Assembly (NCBI GenBank): GCA_016716525.1
Contig: JADJWE010000001.1
Coordinates: forward strand, 620,001 to 684,000
Direction of reading: 5' to 3'
From: Candidatus Flexicrinis affinis
GTDB taxonomy: Bacteria > Chloroflexota > Anaerolineae > Aggregatilineales > Phototrophicaceae
Length of the DNA stretch: 64,000 nt
Part shown: piece after piece, positions 7,371 to 15,568 of the stretch
How positions within the stretch are numbered: position 1 is the stretch's first letter
Layout: the number at the start of each line of letters is the position of its first letter
Translations under genes and position numbers: made by a program
Notes under the pieces: generated by a model
Databases searched by the model: none
Seen by the model: the letters and a program-made list of their open reading frames with translations, nothing else
What the model was told of the DNA's origin: nothing

Positions 7371-9140
7371 ATGGGCTGGATGACGCGGATGCGCACGGTA
7401 TTGTGGAGCGCGCTGATTGTGGTTCTGGTTGCCGGTGTGCTCGTTGCGGGCGCGCAGGAAGGCGATCAAACCGCAACGGAACCCGCGTTCGAAGCTGCAG
7501 TTCGGGCCGATCTCGAACTGTTGGCGGAAGAAGCCTACGGTGCCGGAATCCGGCCCGAGACGTGGACAGGAAACACTAACCTCGAAGCAGGCAACTACCT
7601 CGCGGACTTGTTCTATGACAACGAACAAATGGCCGACCGGGTATTTGGGCTGGGTGTGCGCCCGGACAACTGGTTTGGGGCATCCTCGCCGACCCCGTCG
7701 CTCATCGTCCGCAACATTCGCCACGACCTTGAACTCATCGCCGCGGAATTTTACGGCAGCAGAACAGCGCGCCCGGTGGAATGGATCGGCGCGCCGGCTA
7801 TTGTGCGCTGCGACCGCGCACTACAGAACATCGTTCTCATTCTGGACCGCGACTACAATATTCAACCCGACACCGTCGAGGCTGTGCTGGACTATTGCAC
7901 CGTCGTGAAGGCCGAAGTCGAAGATCGCATCTTTGGCGAGCTTCTCGACGATAGTATCGAGACGACGTTTACGCCGGAGTTGATTGGCGGCCTGCGCGGC
8001 GACCTCGAACGCCTGGCGGACGAGCGCCTCGGCCTCGACACCCGTCCGGACGGGTGGATCGGCAACCGCGTCGACGGGTCGCCCACGTTCATCAGCGACG
8101 TGTTTATCGACCTTGACACGCTGGCCGACAACCAGCTCGGACTGGATATTCGACCGGAGGATTGGGTCGGCGTGATCAGTGCGTCGCCGCTCGTGTCCTA
8201 CCGCAGCATTCGGCTCGACATCGAGACGCTCGCCGACTTGACATTGGGCGAGGGCGTGCGCCCGCGCGGGTGGCAGGGGATCAATCCAGTTGTGCGCTGT
8301 GATACGACGCTGCAAACCCTGGTGACCTTGCTGGAGGCGCGCGTAGGGCCGATTGCCCAGGGCGTCGATGCGACACAGCCCGATAATGACATTTACTGCG
8401 GCCAACTGGCCGAACTCGCCATCCAGACCGCTGAGATCGAGGTGCAGCTCGAAGAGATCACCGGTGAGGTCGACGACGACTTGCTGTTCGAGTCGCAGAA
8501 CGCGTTTTCCTACCTCGACGTAGCGGCGCTCGAATACATGGGCGTGATGCCGTTCAACACCGAATTCCGTCCGTGGTTCCGCAACTTCCAAGAGTCGAAC
8601 ATGATGTTCGTCACCGGTGACGATTTCGCCGTGTTCATCGACCGGCGTTGGACGACCATGCCGGAGGAGGCGTTCCGTTTGCTGCCCAACCTCGAGGGCC
8701 GGCGTCCGCGCACGTTCTGCGACGCCACGTGGTGCAACGGCCCGCAGCCGACGCCGACGCCCACCGGCTCTGGCCCGATCATCGCGCTGTTCGAGGCCGC
8801 GACGCCGGTCGCCACCAGCGAATCGGTGCCCACCGGCCCGGTCCCTGTCAACAAGACGCTGGTGACATGGAATAACATCCGCGTGACATACATCGTCGAC
8901 AACCCGACCACCCGTGCGGTGCAGGTGGCGCTCGAAATCTGTGCGGAACCCGCCCAGATCACCTGCGAGCCGGTGTTGAACGTGTACGACGGTAACGCGG
9001 GCATCTTCAAGCCGATCATCCAGCAGTTCAACGGCCTGAATGTGTTCGAGTTGAACTACGGCTATCAGACGAACGTCATCGTTGAAGGTGCCACGCGCTA
9101 CAGCCGCGACATCTTTATCAGCGAACCGGGACTGCGTTAG
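7371..9140 (+). CDS. Exported protein with six RPxxWxG repeats
   Basis: A 589-residue secreted protein I do not recognise. The start MGWMTRMRTVLW begins a signal peptide ending near VAGAQ. The body holds six degenerate copies of a helical module, DLexLAdexlGxgxRPxxWxG, in two sets of three; each set ends with WxG followed by VRCDxxLQ and a helical spacer. A domain around residues 355-450 contains FRPWFRNFQ and CDATWC, then a PTPTPTGSGP linker leads to a C-terminal beta-rich domain (TLVTWNNIRVTYIVDNPT) with paired cysteines. This suggests an envelope-associated or secreted binding protein. It stands alone between its own promoter and the terminator at 9163. Function unknown. Confidence 0.8.
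   Translation: MGWMTRMRTVLWSALIVVLVAGVLVAGAQEGDQTATEPAFEAAVRADLELLAEEAYGAGIRPETWTGNTNLEAGNYLADLFYDNEQMADRVFGLGVRPDNWFGASSPTPSLIVRNIRHDLELIAAEFYGSRTARPVEWIGAPAIVRCDRALQNIVLILDRDYNIQPDTVEAVLDYCTVVKAEVEDRIFGELLDDSIETTFTPELIGGLRGDLERLADERLGLDTRPDGWIGNRVDGSPTFISDVFIDLDTLADNQLGLDIRPEDWVGVISASPLVSYRSIRLDIETLADLTLGEGVRPRGWQGINPVVRCDTTLQTLVTLLEARVGPIAQGVDATQPDNDIYCGQLAELAIQTAEIEVQLEEITGEVDDDLLFESQNAFSYLDVAALEYMGVMPFNTEFRPWFRNFQESNMMFVTGDDFAVFIDRRWTTMPEEAFRLLPNLEGRRPRTFCDATWCNGPQPTPTPTGSGPIIALFEAATPVATSESVPTGPVPVNKTLVTWNNIRVTYIVDNPTTRAVQVALEICAEPAQITCEPVLNVYDGNAGIFKPIIQQFNGLNVFELNYGYQTNVIVEGATRYSRDIFISEPGLR
7509..8280 (+). repeat. Six in-gene copies of the DLxxLA...RPxxWxG module in two triplets
   Basis: Copies lie at about 7509-7571, 7596-7680, 7721-7790 (first triplet) and 7997-8062, 8105-8170, 8216-8280 (second triplet). 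VRCD follows both third copies, at 7803-7814 and 8290-8301, so the unit duplicated was the triplet with its tail. The copies are diverged at DNA level, so the duplication is old. Confidence 0.75.
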
Positions 9141-9162
9141 CAGTTCGCCCCGACCGATTATT

Positions 9163-9196
9163 GCGGGCCGTCACAACGACGGCCCGCTCTGTTTTT
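9163..9196 (+). terminator. Rho-independent terminator
   Basis: A perfect 10-bp stem, GCGGGCCGTC at 9163-9172 with GACGGCCCGC at 9178-9187, a 5-base loop, then TCTGTTTTT. It ends the repeat-protein transcript and separates it from the next gene at 9210. Confidence 0.9.
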
Positions 9197-9209
9197 ACAG
9201 GATGCACGC

Positions 9210-9986
9210 ATGGACTTTGTTGCGGTTTGGTTAGGCGGGTTGGCTGGCATCGCAATACTCATGACTTTCGCATGGCTGTTGAGCCTGCGGCTCAACGATG
9301 CAAGTATTGTCGATATCTTCTGGGGAATGTGTTTTATGACGGCCGCGGTGGTTTATGCCGCCAGCACGCCCGCTGGCGACCCGACCCGCAAGGCGCTGTC
9401 GCTGATCGCCGTACTGGTGTGGGGCGCGCGCCTCAGCCTGCACATCGGCGTGCGCAACTGGGGTAAGCCGGAAGACTATCGCTACGCGGCGTGGCGGAAG
9501 CAGTACGGTGATGCGTGGTGGTGGCGCAGCGCACTCCAAGTATTCGCGCTGCAAGGCGTGTTGGCGTGGCTGATCAGCCTGCCGATCGCGGCGGCGCAGT
9601 TCAGCGCCACGCCGACGGGTCTGCTCGACGCCGTCGCAATGGTCGTCTGGGCGGTCGGATTTCTGTTCGAGGCCGTTGGCGATGCACAGTTGTCGGCGTT
9701 TCGACGCAACCCGGCCAACAAGGGGAAGGTCATGCAGGCTGGCCTCTGGCGCTACACGCGCCATCCGAACTACTTCGGCGATGCGGTGCAGTGGTGGGGG
9801 CAGTATGGACTGGCGCTTGCGGCCGGCGGCTGGTGGACGATTCCTGCGCCGATCTTGATGACGTACCTGTTGCTGCGCGTGTCCGGCGTGGCGATGCTTG
9901 AGCGGACGATCAGCGACCGCAGGCCAGAGTATGCCGAGTACATTCGCCGGACTTCCGCGTTTATCCCGCGGCCGCCGCGGCCGTAA
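9210..9986 (+). CDS. DUF1295 / steroid 5-alpha-reductase-like membrane protein
   Basis: A 258-residue polytopic membrane protein. It shows the DUF1295 pattern: an N-terminal SIVDIFWG motif, W.ARLS.HI..RN.GK.EDYRY, then EAVGDAQLSAFRRNPANKGKVMQ and the C-terminal LWRYTRHPNYFGDAVQWWGQYG stretch shared with isoprenylcysteine methyltransferases and sterol reductases, which binds the nucleotide or SAM cofactor. Substrate is unknown; lipid or isoprenoid reduction is the family expectation. ATG 9210 has only a weak upstream purine run (ACAGGATG). It follows a terminator, so it needs its own promoter, and it converges on pstB with 33 bases between. Confidence 0.85.
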   Translation: MDFVAVWLGGLAGIAILMTFAWLLSLRLNDASIVDIFWGMCFMTAAVVYAASTPAGDPTRKALSLIAVLVWGARLSLHIGVRNWGKPEDYRYAAWRKQYGDAWWWRSALQVFALQGVLAWLISLPIAAAQFSATPTGLLDAVAMVVWAVGFLFEAVGDAQLSAFRRNPANKGKVMQAGLWRYTRHPNYFGDAVQWWGQYGLALAAGGWWTIPAPILMTYLLLRVSGVAMLERTISDRRPEYAEYIRRTSAFIPRPPRP

Positions 9987-10019
9987 GTCTGGCCCGGGTG
10001 CAGGCGCGTCCTGACGCGC

Positions 10020-10829
10020 TTAACCGAAGCGGCCGGAAATGTAATCGGCGGTCTCTTTCTGCGCGGGCCGGCTGAACAGCGTGTCGGTCTGTTCGTATTC
10101 GACCAACTCGCCCCACCGCGTATCCTTGCCGCCGCCCAAGTCTTGACTGCGGATGCTGTAGAACGCGGTGAAGTCGGAGACACGCTGCGCCTGCTGCATG
10201 TTGTGCGTCACGATGATGATCGTGTACTCCTGCTGCAGCTCTCGCATCAGCTCTTCGATGCGCTGCGTGGAGATCGGGTCGAGCGCCGAGCACGGCTCGT
10301 CCATCAAGATGATCTCCGGCTCGATTGCGATGGTCCGCGCAATACACAACCGCTGCTGCTGTCCGCCCGACAATGCCATGCCTGATTTCTTGAGGTCGTT
10401 CTTGACTTCGTCCCAGAGCGCAGCGCCTTTTAGCGATGTCTCGACGATTTCGTCGAGATGCGCCTTGTCGCGCACGCCGAGCAACCGCGGACCGTACGCC
10501 ACGTTGTCATAGATCGACTTGGGGAACGGGTTAGGCTTCTGGAACACCATGCCGATGCGTCGACGAACCTCGACTGGGTCGATGTCGGACCCGTACAGGT
10601 TGCGCCCGTTGAACCGGATTTCGCCGGTGACGCGCGCACCCGGTACGAGGTCGTTCATCCGATTGATGGCGCGAAGCACGGTCGACTTGCCGCAGCCTGA
10701 CGGTCCGATGAAGGCCGTAATCCTGTTCTTCGTTATCTCTAGGCCTGAGACGTGCACAGCGCGATACGAGCCGTAGAAGAATTCGGCGTCCCTGATCTCG
10801 ATGGCGGCATCGTTGGTGGAACTCGGCAT
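10020..10829 (-). CDS. pstB: Phosphate ABC transporter ATP-binding protein
   Basis: A 269-residue ATPase of the high-affinity phosphate importer. Walker A GPSGCGKST is at residues 42-50, the Q-loop FQKPNPFPKSIYDNVAYG is the PstB-specific form, the signature reads LSGGQQQRL, and Walker B plus catalytic glutamate read IILMDEPCSALDP. The TH in IIIVTHNMQQA is the switch histidine. It starts 4 bases after the pstA stop and is the last gene of the pst operon. No phoU follows: the next gene is convergent, so the usual Pho signalling partner is missing from this locus. Confidence 0.97.
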   Translation of the reverse strand: MPSSTNDAAIEIRDAEFFYGSYRAVHVSGLEITKNRITAFIGPSGCGKSTVLRAINRMNDLVPGARVTGEIRFNGRNLYGSDIDPVEVRRRIGMVFQKPNPFPKSIYDNVAYGPRLLGVRDKAHLDEIVETSLKGAALWDEVKNDLKKSGMALSGGQQQRLCIARTIAIEPEIILMDEPCSALDPISTQRIEELMRELQQEYTIIIVTHNMQQAQRVSDFTAFYSIRSQDLGGGKDTRWGELVEYEQTDTLFSRPAQKETADYISGRFG

Positions 10830-10833
10830 GGTA

Positions 10834-12165
10834 CTAGACCCTCTGATTCACAGCGCGGTTGCGCAGATAAATGGCAACGGAGTTCATGGTAAGCAGCAGC
10901 ACCATCAGCACGATGATGGCGGCACTGGCGTTGAAGCGAAACAGCTCGTCGGGCTGCCCTGTCCACGAGTAGATTTGCATCGGCAGGACGGTGAAGCGTG
11001 AGCCGGGGCCGGTTGGGTCGGTGTTGATGAACGTCGTGGCGATCCCGAACAGCGGCGCGGTTTCGCCAATGGCGCGGGAGAGGCCCAAGATCGTGCCGGT
11101 CAGGATGCCCGGGAGAGCCGACGGAAATACCTGCCGTGAAATAGTTTGCCAGCGGGTTGCGCCGAGGCCGTATGACGCCTCGCGAATGGTGGACGGAACA
11201 GCGCGCAGTGCTTCGCGTGCATTGATGATGATGACCGGCAGAATCAGCAGCGATATCGTCAAAGCGCCCGACGTGATGCTGCGGCCGCTGGTCACGCCCT
11301 CGAGCGTCCGGACGAAGATGGTCAGGCCCAACATGCCGTATATGATCGACGGCACACCGGCCAGATTACGGATGTTCGTTTCGATGATTCGGTTGAACCA
11401 GTTTTCGGTCGCGTATTCTTCCAGATAGATCGCCGCGCCGACGCCTAGCGGAAATGAGATCAAGACGGTCAGGAAAAGGAGCCACGCGGTACCCATGATC
11501 GCCTGGCGAATGCCTGTCTCAACTGGGCGCGACGAGAGCTGCGAGGTGATGAACCGGGTATCCAACCATGACTTGAAGACGAGTTCCGAGTCCGGGTAGT
11601 TCTCCGATACCTCATGTTCGATCGCCGCCCGGTTGAACAGGCTTTCGTGCAGCGGCCAACCCTTGTCGATCTCGGTTTTCACAATTTCCGCATCGATGAT
11701 CGCACGCAGGACGTCTTCGTCCAGGTTGAGACCGAGCAGTTCGGTGAAAGCTTGGTTGCGTTCCGCTTCGGGAAGCTGCGTCGGCAGTGACTCGCGATAC
11801 GCTTCCGGTACCTCGCCGTCGATGCTCTCCCCCAACGTCAGGCCGGTGAACGCCGCCGGATCACCCCTGTACAGGTTGTCGCGCACGATCACGAGCAGGC
11901 GACGCGGAATGTTCTCAAGCAGCACGGCCGCCAGTTGTGGCGACGACAGCTCGGCGAGCGGACGCTCGGCCAACGTATCCGGGTCGACTGCGTATCGCTG
12001 CGCCACCAGCCCGAACGCTTGATTAACGACGTTCAGCAGCAGCAGCGCAAGGACCACGATCGAGACAACCAGCGTAGCGAAGTAGATCCGCTGCATGGAG
12101 CGCGCGCGCGTGTTCCGCCGGTCGACGTGTGACCTGTAGACTCCCGAGTCGATCAGGTTTGGCAT
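10834..12165 (-). CDS. pstA: Phosphate ABC transporter permease with enlarged extracytoplasmic domain
   Basis: A 443-residue inner-membrane permease, against roughly 280-300 in typical PstA. After TM1 at about 28-46 comes an insert of about 160 mostly polar residues before the core resumes at about 210 (TAWLLFLTVLISFPLGVGAAIYLEEYA). The core is canonical, including the EAA loop REALRAVPSTIREASYGLGATR and SRAIGETAPLFGIA. Given TM topology the insert should lie outside the membrane, where PstS docks. It is separated from pstC by 5 bases and from pstB by 4, so it belongs to a tight operon. Confidence 0.92.
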   Translation of the reverse strand: MPNLIDSGVYRSHVDRRNTRARSMQRIYFATLVVSIVVLALLLLNVVNQAFGLVAQRYAVDPDTLAERPLAELSSPQLAAVLLENIPRRLLVIVRDNLYRGDPAAFTGLTLGESIDGEVPEAYRESLPTQLPEAERNQAFTELLGLNLDEDVLRAIIDAEIVKTEIDKGWPLHESLFNRAAIEHEVSENYPDSELVFKSWLDTRFITSQLSSRPVETGIRQAIMGTAWLLFLTVLISFPLGVGAAIYLEEYATENWFNRIIETNIRNLAGVPSIIYGMLGLTIFVRTLEGVTSGRSITSGALTISLLILPVIIINAREALRAVPSTIREASYGLGATRWQTISRQVFPSALPGILTGTILGLSRAIGETAPLFGIATTFINTDPTGPGSRFTVLPMQIYSWTGQPDELFRFNASAAIIVLMVLLLTMNSVAIYLRNRAVNQRV

Positions 12166-12170
12166 GTGCC

Positions 12171-13619
12171 TTAGTACCTTTCGCGTAGGCGGCGCGATAT
12201 GAAGTCGCTGACGATGTTGAGCGCCAGTGTCGATAGGAACAGTGTCATGCCGACCGCAAAGATGCTCGTATAGTCCAGCGAGCCGTAAGAGATATCGCCG
12301 GTACTAATGCGCGCGATGTGGCCGGCCATCGTCTCGGCGCTCTGCCGCAGGTCGAACGTAAAGTTCGGGCCAGCGCCCGCGGCCAGCAGCACAACCATCG
12401 TCTCGCCCACTGCGCGCGACATGGCGAGTATGATCCCGGCCGAAATTCCGCTGGCTGCCGCAGGCAGCACGATTTTGGCGGTCGTTTCGAGGCGGGTCGC
12501 GCCTACGCCATAAGACGCCTCGCGGAGCGAGCGCGGCACGGCGCTGATTGCGTCCTCGCACATCGAGCTGATCAGCGGAGTAATGAGAATGCCAACAGTG
12601 ATCCCTGCCGCCAGCATGTTCAGCGAGTTCAGCGAACTGCCGAACAGCAAGTTCTTCAAGGTCGGTGTGACGAACGTGAGGGCGAAGAAGCCGTACACGA
12701 CGGTCGGGATGCCGGCAAGGATCTCGAGGATCGGCTTGAGCGTATTGCGTACGCCGGGTCGGGCGTACTCGCTCAAGTAGATCGCCGCACCGAGGCCGAG
12801 TGGAATGGCGACCGCCAGCGCGACGCCGCTGGTCAGCAGCGTGGCGGTGATCAACGGGAGGATGCCGAATTCGCCACCTTGAGGCTGCCAGAGCGTGTTG
12901 GAGATGAACTCGCCAAACGTTACGTAGTCCGGCAGCGCGATATTGGCCCCGGCACTGTGATCGTTGATCACCGAGCCTTGCGCGCCGCGCTCAACCGTGA
13001 GGATGTCCCCTTCGATCGCGGTAACAAGCATGATCTCGGCGTCGACTTCGATCTCTTCGCCGACTGTGAAAAGGTGACCGAATCCCTCGCTAACCACAAG
13101 TGACGTGTCGTCTGGAGGCAGCGCTTCCGCGACCTTTGCGAGGTCCTCCGTCATGGGAAAGATTTCGGCGCCTGCCGGGTGGGCCACTGCGTGCGTTTCC
13201 ACTAGCCCGCGCGCCACGTCGACCGACGTCCTGCTGCGCGTCGTGATGCGCATGATTTCGCTGCCGACCAGCAGATACTGCTGGTTGCTGAACTGGCTGC
13301 TGTCCGCCAAGTACTCGATACGGAACGATGTTGCGCTTTCGCCGATGGCCGTAGTGAGCCGCGCCAGCGGTTGCTCCGCGGCGACCGGCTGACGTGCAAA
13401 GACCCATGTCCGGGCCTGAAAGAACGTGATCGTATTGCCGACAAGGACGAGGACGATGCCAATCGTGGTGAAGATCGAAACGATCCCGCATGCCATCAGA
13501 ATCGCCCGAATAAGGTCCTCGCCCGGGCGGAAATGACGGGTCAGGTCGAGATCTTCCGCGGCCTTGAACACTTCGAGACTCGGTGCGACTGGAAGCTTCT
13601 GAGATTCGCTACCTTGCAT
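12171..13619 (-). CDS. pstC: Phosphate ABC transporter permease with two-repeat extracytoplasmic insert
   Basis: A 482-residue permease, against about 300-320 in typical PstC. TM1 is at about 40-66; residues about 75-235 form an insert, and the canonical core starts at about 250 (LPLITATLLTSGVALAVAIP) with EYARPG, EILAGIPTVVYGFFAL, the EAA loop (SLREASYGVGATR) and SRAVGETMVVLLAAG. The insert holds two similar modules, EIMRIT...VARGLVETH..AHPAGAEI (121-153) and EIMLVT...VERGAQGS...HSAGANI (195-227), which resemble an ERG...HxxGA beta module seen in some phage virion proteins. It probably faces the exterior and contacts the fasciclin-PstS fusion. Separated from pstS by 145 bases holding two hairpins. 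Confidence 0.92.
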   Translation of the reverse strand: MQGSESQKLPVAPSLEVFKAAEDLDLTRHFRPGEDLIRAILMACGIVSIFTTIGIVLVLVGNTITFFQARTWVFARQPVAAEQPLARLTTAIGESATSFRIEYLADSSQFSNQQYLLVGSEIMRITTRSRTSVDVARGLVETHAVAHPAGAEIFPMTEDLAKVAEALPPDDTSLVVSEGFGHLFTVGEEIEVDAEIMLVTAIEGDILTVERGAQGSVINDHSAGANIALPDYVTFGEFISNTLWQPQGGEFGILPLITATLLTSGVALAVAIPLGLGAAIYLSEYARPGVRNTLKPILEILAGIPTVVYGFFALTFVTPTLKNLLFGSSLNSLNMLAAGITVGILITPLISSMCEDAISAVPRSLREASYGVGATRLETTAKIVLPAAASGISAGIILAMSRAVGETMVVLLAAGAGPNFTFDLRQSAETMAGHIARISTGDISYGSLDYTSIFAVGMTLFLSTLALNIVSDFISRRLRERY

Positions 13620-13701
13620 TCTGGATCCCCCAACACCTGCAAGACTAAGTTCTCAAGACATGAAGAAACATAAGTTCATAACGATCACTCCAAGCACAGG
13701 A

Positions 13702-13756
13702 GGGGAGCGTGCCTCGAAGCACGCTCCCCCAGAGCAGAGGCCGATTGCTGGCCTCT
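13702..13756 (-). promoter_or_regulatory. Two hairpins between pstS and pstC
   Basis: A perfect 11-bp stem (GGGGAGCGTGC at 13702-13712 with GCACGCTCCCC at 13719-13729, 6-base loop) and a 7-bp stem (13736-13742 with 13750-13756) sit directly after the pstS stop. No T-run follows on the minus strand, so this is more likely an mRNA-stabilising or partial-attenuation structure that raises PstS over the permeases, as is common in binding-protein operons. Confidence 0.65.
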
Positions 13757-13764
13757 AGCGTGAA

Positions 13765-15123
13765 TTACATCGAACCGCTTGAGGTGTTCACCAGCGCCAC
13801 AGCCAGCAGCTTGGCGACGTTGAAGACATACGGATTCGCCGGGAAGTAGCCGGTCGTGTCGATCGCATCCGGTACGCGGCCCATGTAGTAGAGCAGGTAC
13901 TGGCCGACATGCGGTTTCTCGGCGATGACGTCGGCTGACGTGTAGATGAACAGCGGACGGGCCAGAACGTAAGCGCCGCTGGCAACGCTGTCGGCAGTCG
14001 GGGCCACGCCGTCGACCGCGACCAGCTTGATGCGGTCAACGTTCTCAACGTAGTAGGCGTAGCCGAAGTAGCCGATTGCGCATTCGTTCTGCGCCACACC
14101 GTCCAGCAGGACGTTGTCGTCTTCGTTCAGGTTGATCTGACTGGCGGCAAGGATCGGAGCGGTGTCCTCATCGAACACGACCTCGGTGAAGAAATCGAAC
14201 GTGCCGCTGTCGGTGCCCGGCGAGTACCGGACGATCTCGCACTCGGGGAAGCCGGGGCGGACATCGGCCCACGTCACGGCGGTCGAGAAGGCAAGCGCCA
14301 ATTCGGCAAGCGTCAGATCGTCGGCCCAGTCGTTGGCGGGGTTGACCACCACCGACAGACCGTCGTCGCCCACGCGGAACTCGACCGGAACGCGGCCGTT
14401 AGCGGCGCAGGCATCGATCTCGCTCTGGCGGATGGCTCGGCTGGCGTTGGCGATGTCGCTGGGGATTTCGGCTGCGCAGAAGCGCTCGTAGCCGGCTCCC
14501 GAACCAATGCTGTCCACAGTGATCTCACCCGTGAAGCCTTCGGCAGCGAACTCGGCAGCGATGAACTGGGATACCGGGAACACCGTCGAACTGCCGGCGT
14601 TGACGATGTCGCCAGTTACGTCTGCGGCGATGATCTCGGGGACTGCGATTGGAGGAACGATGACGCTGTCAATCACGTGGACGACGCCGTTGCTAGCCAT
14701 CACATCTGCGGTTATGACCTGCGCCTGATCGGCATACACGCCCATGTCGTTGACGGTCAAGGTAATCGCGGCGCCGTTCACCGAGGCAACCGGGCCGGAC
14801 ACGACCTGATCGCTGCTTACGGCTGCACCCGCAACCACGTGGTAGGTGAGGACCGCGGTCAAGACTTCCGGGTTCGAGGTCACGTATTCGACGACGAAGT
14901 CGGGCAGCGCGGCGAACGCGTCATTGGTCGGGGCGAACACCGTAAACGGACCTTCACCGCTCAGCGTTTCGACCAAGCCCGCGGCTTCCACCAGACTGAC
15001 CAGCGTCGAGAGATCCGGGTTGCTGGCAGCCAGCTCGACAATGTTCTGATCTTGAGCCATAACGGCGCCCGAAAGTGCAACCGCGATGACCAGGATTACC
15101 GCTAGTACACGAAACTTCTGCAT
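13765..15123 (-). CDS. pstS: Fasciclin domain fused to phosphate-binding protein
   Basis: A 452-residue exported protein. MQKFRVLAVI begins a signal peptide cleaved near VMAQ. Residues about 27-158 form a fasciclin (FAS1) domain: LVEAAGLVETLSGEGPFTVF, APTNDAFAALP, the H box YHVVAG and VVHVIDSVIVPP. Residues about 168-445 form a PstS-type domain with the phosphate-contact stretches NAGSSTVFP, SIGSGAGYERFC and ANASRAI. FAS1 domains mediate cell-surface adhesion, so the fusion may anchor the receptor at or through the cell wall; this is inference. The frame stays open to 15177, but ATG 15123 has GAGGAG about 11 bases upstream and begins the signal peptide. First gene of the operon. Confidence 0.9.
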   Translation of the reverse strand: MQKFRVLAVILVIAVALSGAVMAQDQNIVELAASNPDLSTLVSLVEAAGLVETLSGEGPFTVFAPTNDAFAALPDFVVEYVTSNPEVLTAVLTYHVVAGAAVSSDQVVSGPVASVNGAAITLTVNDMGVYADQAQVITADVMASNGVVHVIDSVIVPPIAVPEIIAADVTGDIVNAGSSTVFPVSQFIAAEFAAEGFTGEITVDSIGSGAGYERFCAAEIPSDIANASRAIRQSEIDACAANGRVPVEFRVGDDGLSVVVNPANDWADDLTLAELALAFSTAVTWADVRPGFPECEIVRYSPGTDSGTFDFFTEVVFDEDTAPILAASQINLNEDDNVLLDGVAQNECAIGYFGYAYYVENVDRIKLVAVDGVAPTADSVASGAYVLARPLFIYTSADVIAEKPHVGQYLLYYMGRVPDAIDTTGYFPANPYVFNVAKLLAVALVNTSSGSM

Positions 15124-15204
15124 GTGACTCCAGCTCCTCGCTAGCTTTGTACGTAACGTCGCGGTCAGGTCGTCCACGACTTCGAGCGTATGCTACCGAC
15201 AGTT

Positions 15205-15298
15205 GTTTAACGCGCGGGGGCGGCCTATTTAAGACCTGAATCGAGCCGCCTTAACGTAAGCGCAAAGTCGGACCAGCGTCTTTAACAGTGTCTGAACG
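15205..15298 (-). promoter_or_regulatory. Candidate Pho-box cluster upstream of pstS
   Basis: TTAA cores at 15207, 15229 and 15251 are exactly 22 bases apart (two helical turns), and a fourth starts at 15282. Read on the minus strand, 15276-15297 gives an 11-base direct repeat, GTTCAGACACT then GTTAAAGACGC, which matches the spacing of PhoP/PhoB half-sites. A TAGCAT element (15190-15195, minus strand) is a possible -10. Regulator identity is inference. Confidence 0.45.
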
Positions 15299-15437
15299 CC
15301 CCGATGATGCCTCGATTTCGAACCCAGCCACTTTAGATTGCGTATTACGTTGAAGATGGCTAGCGGTAGGCACGTTGTATCCACCCACTTTCCGGTGGTT
15401 TACAGAACGTCACTTATCCGTTACGCTGTCTAGGTGC

Positions 15438-15510
15438 TAGGATAGTCCTATATGGTTCATGAAGGGTCAACATAGGACCATTTCCGGCATTGGAACATTC
15501 TCAAATGTTC
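15438..15510 (+). promoter_or_regulatory. Two candidate operators upstream of the ABC exporter
   Basis: A perfect palindrome TAGGA-TAG-TCCTA lies at 15438-15450, with a further ATAGGA half-site at 15472-15477. A second inverted repeat, GAACATT-ctca-AATGTTC, lies at 15493-15510 and touches the -35 region of the putative promoter, a position suited to repression. No regulator gene is adjacent. Confidence 0.5.
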
Positions 15511-15535
15511 AAAGTCCGTTAGACTCAAGTACAAT
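15508..15535 (+). promoter_or_regulatory. Candidate promoter of the ABC exporter operon
   Basis: TACAAT at 15530-15535 with a weak -35 (TTCAAA, 15508-15513) 16 bases upstream. It lies about 34 bases before the GTG start at 15569, which has AGGAGA at 15554-15559. Confidence 0.5.
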
Positions 15536-15568
15536 AGTCGTCTGCACACTTTCAGGAGAACGCGATAC

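Larger units (their letters stand above)
15124..15568. promoter_or_regulatory. Divergent intergenic region between pstS and the ABC exporter
   Basis: A 445-base non-coding stretch with lower GC than the genes. The left part (15205-15298) holds phased TTAA elements that may be a Pho box for pstS; the right part holds two inverted repeats and a promoter for the exporter operon. I see no ORF of substance and no RNA gene in it. Confidence 0.8.
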
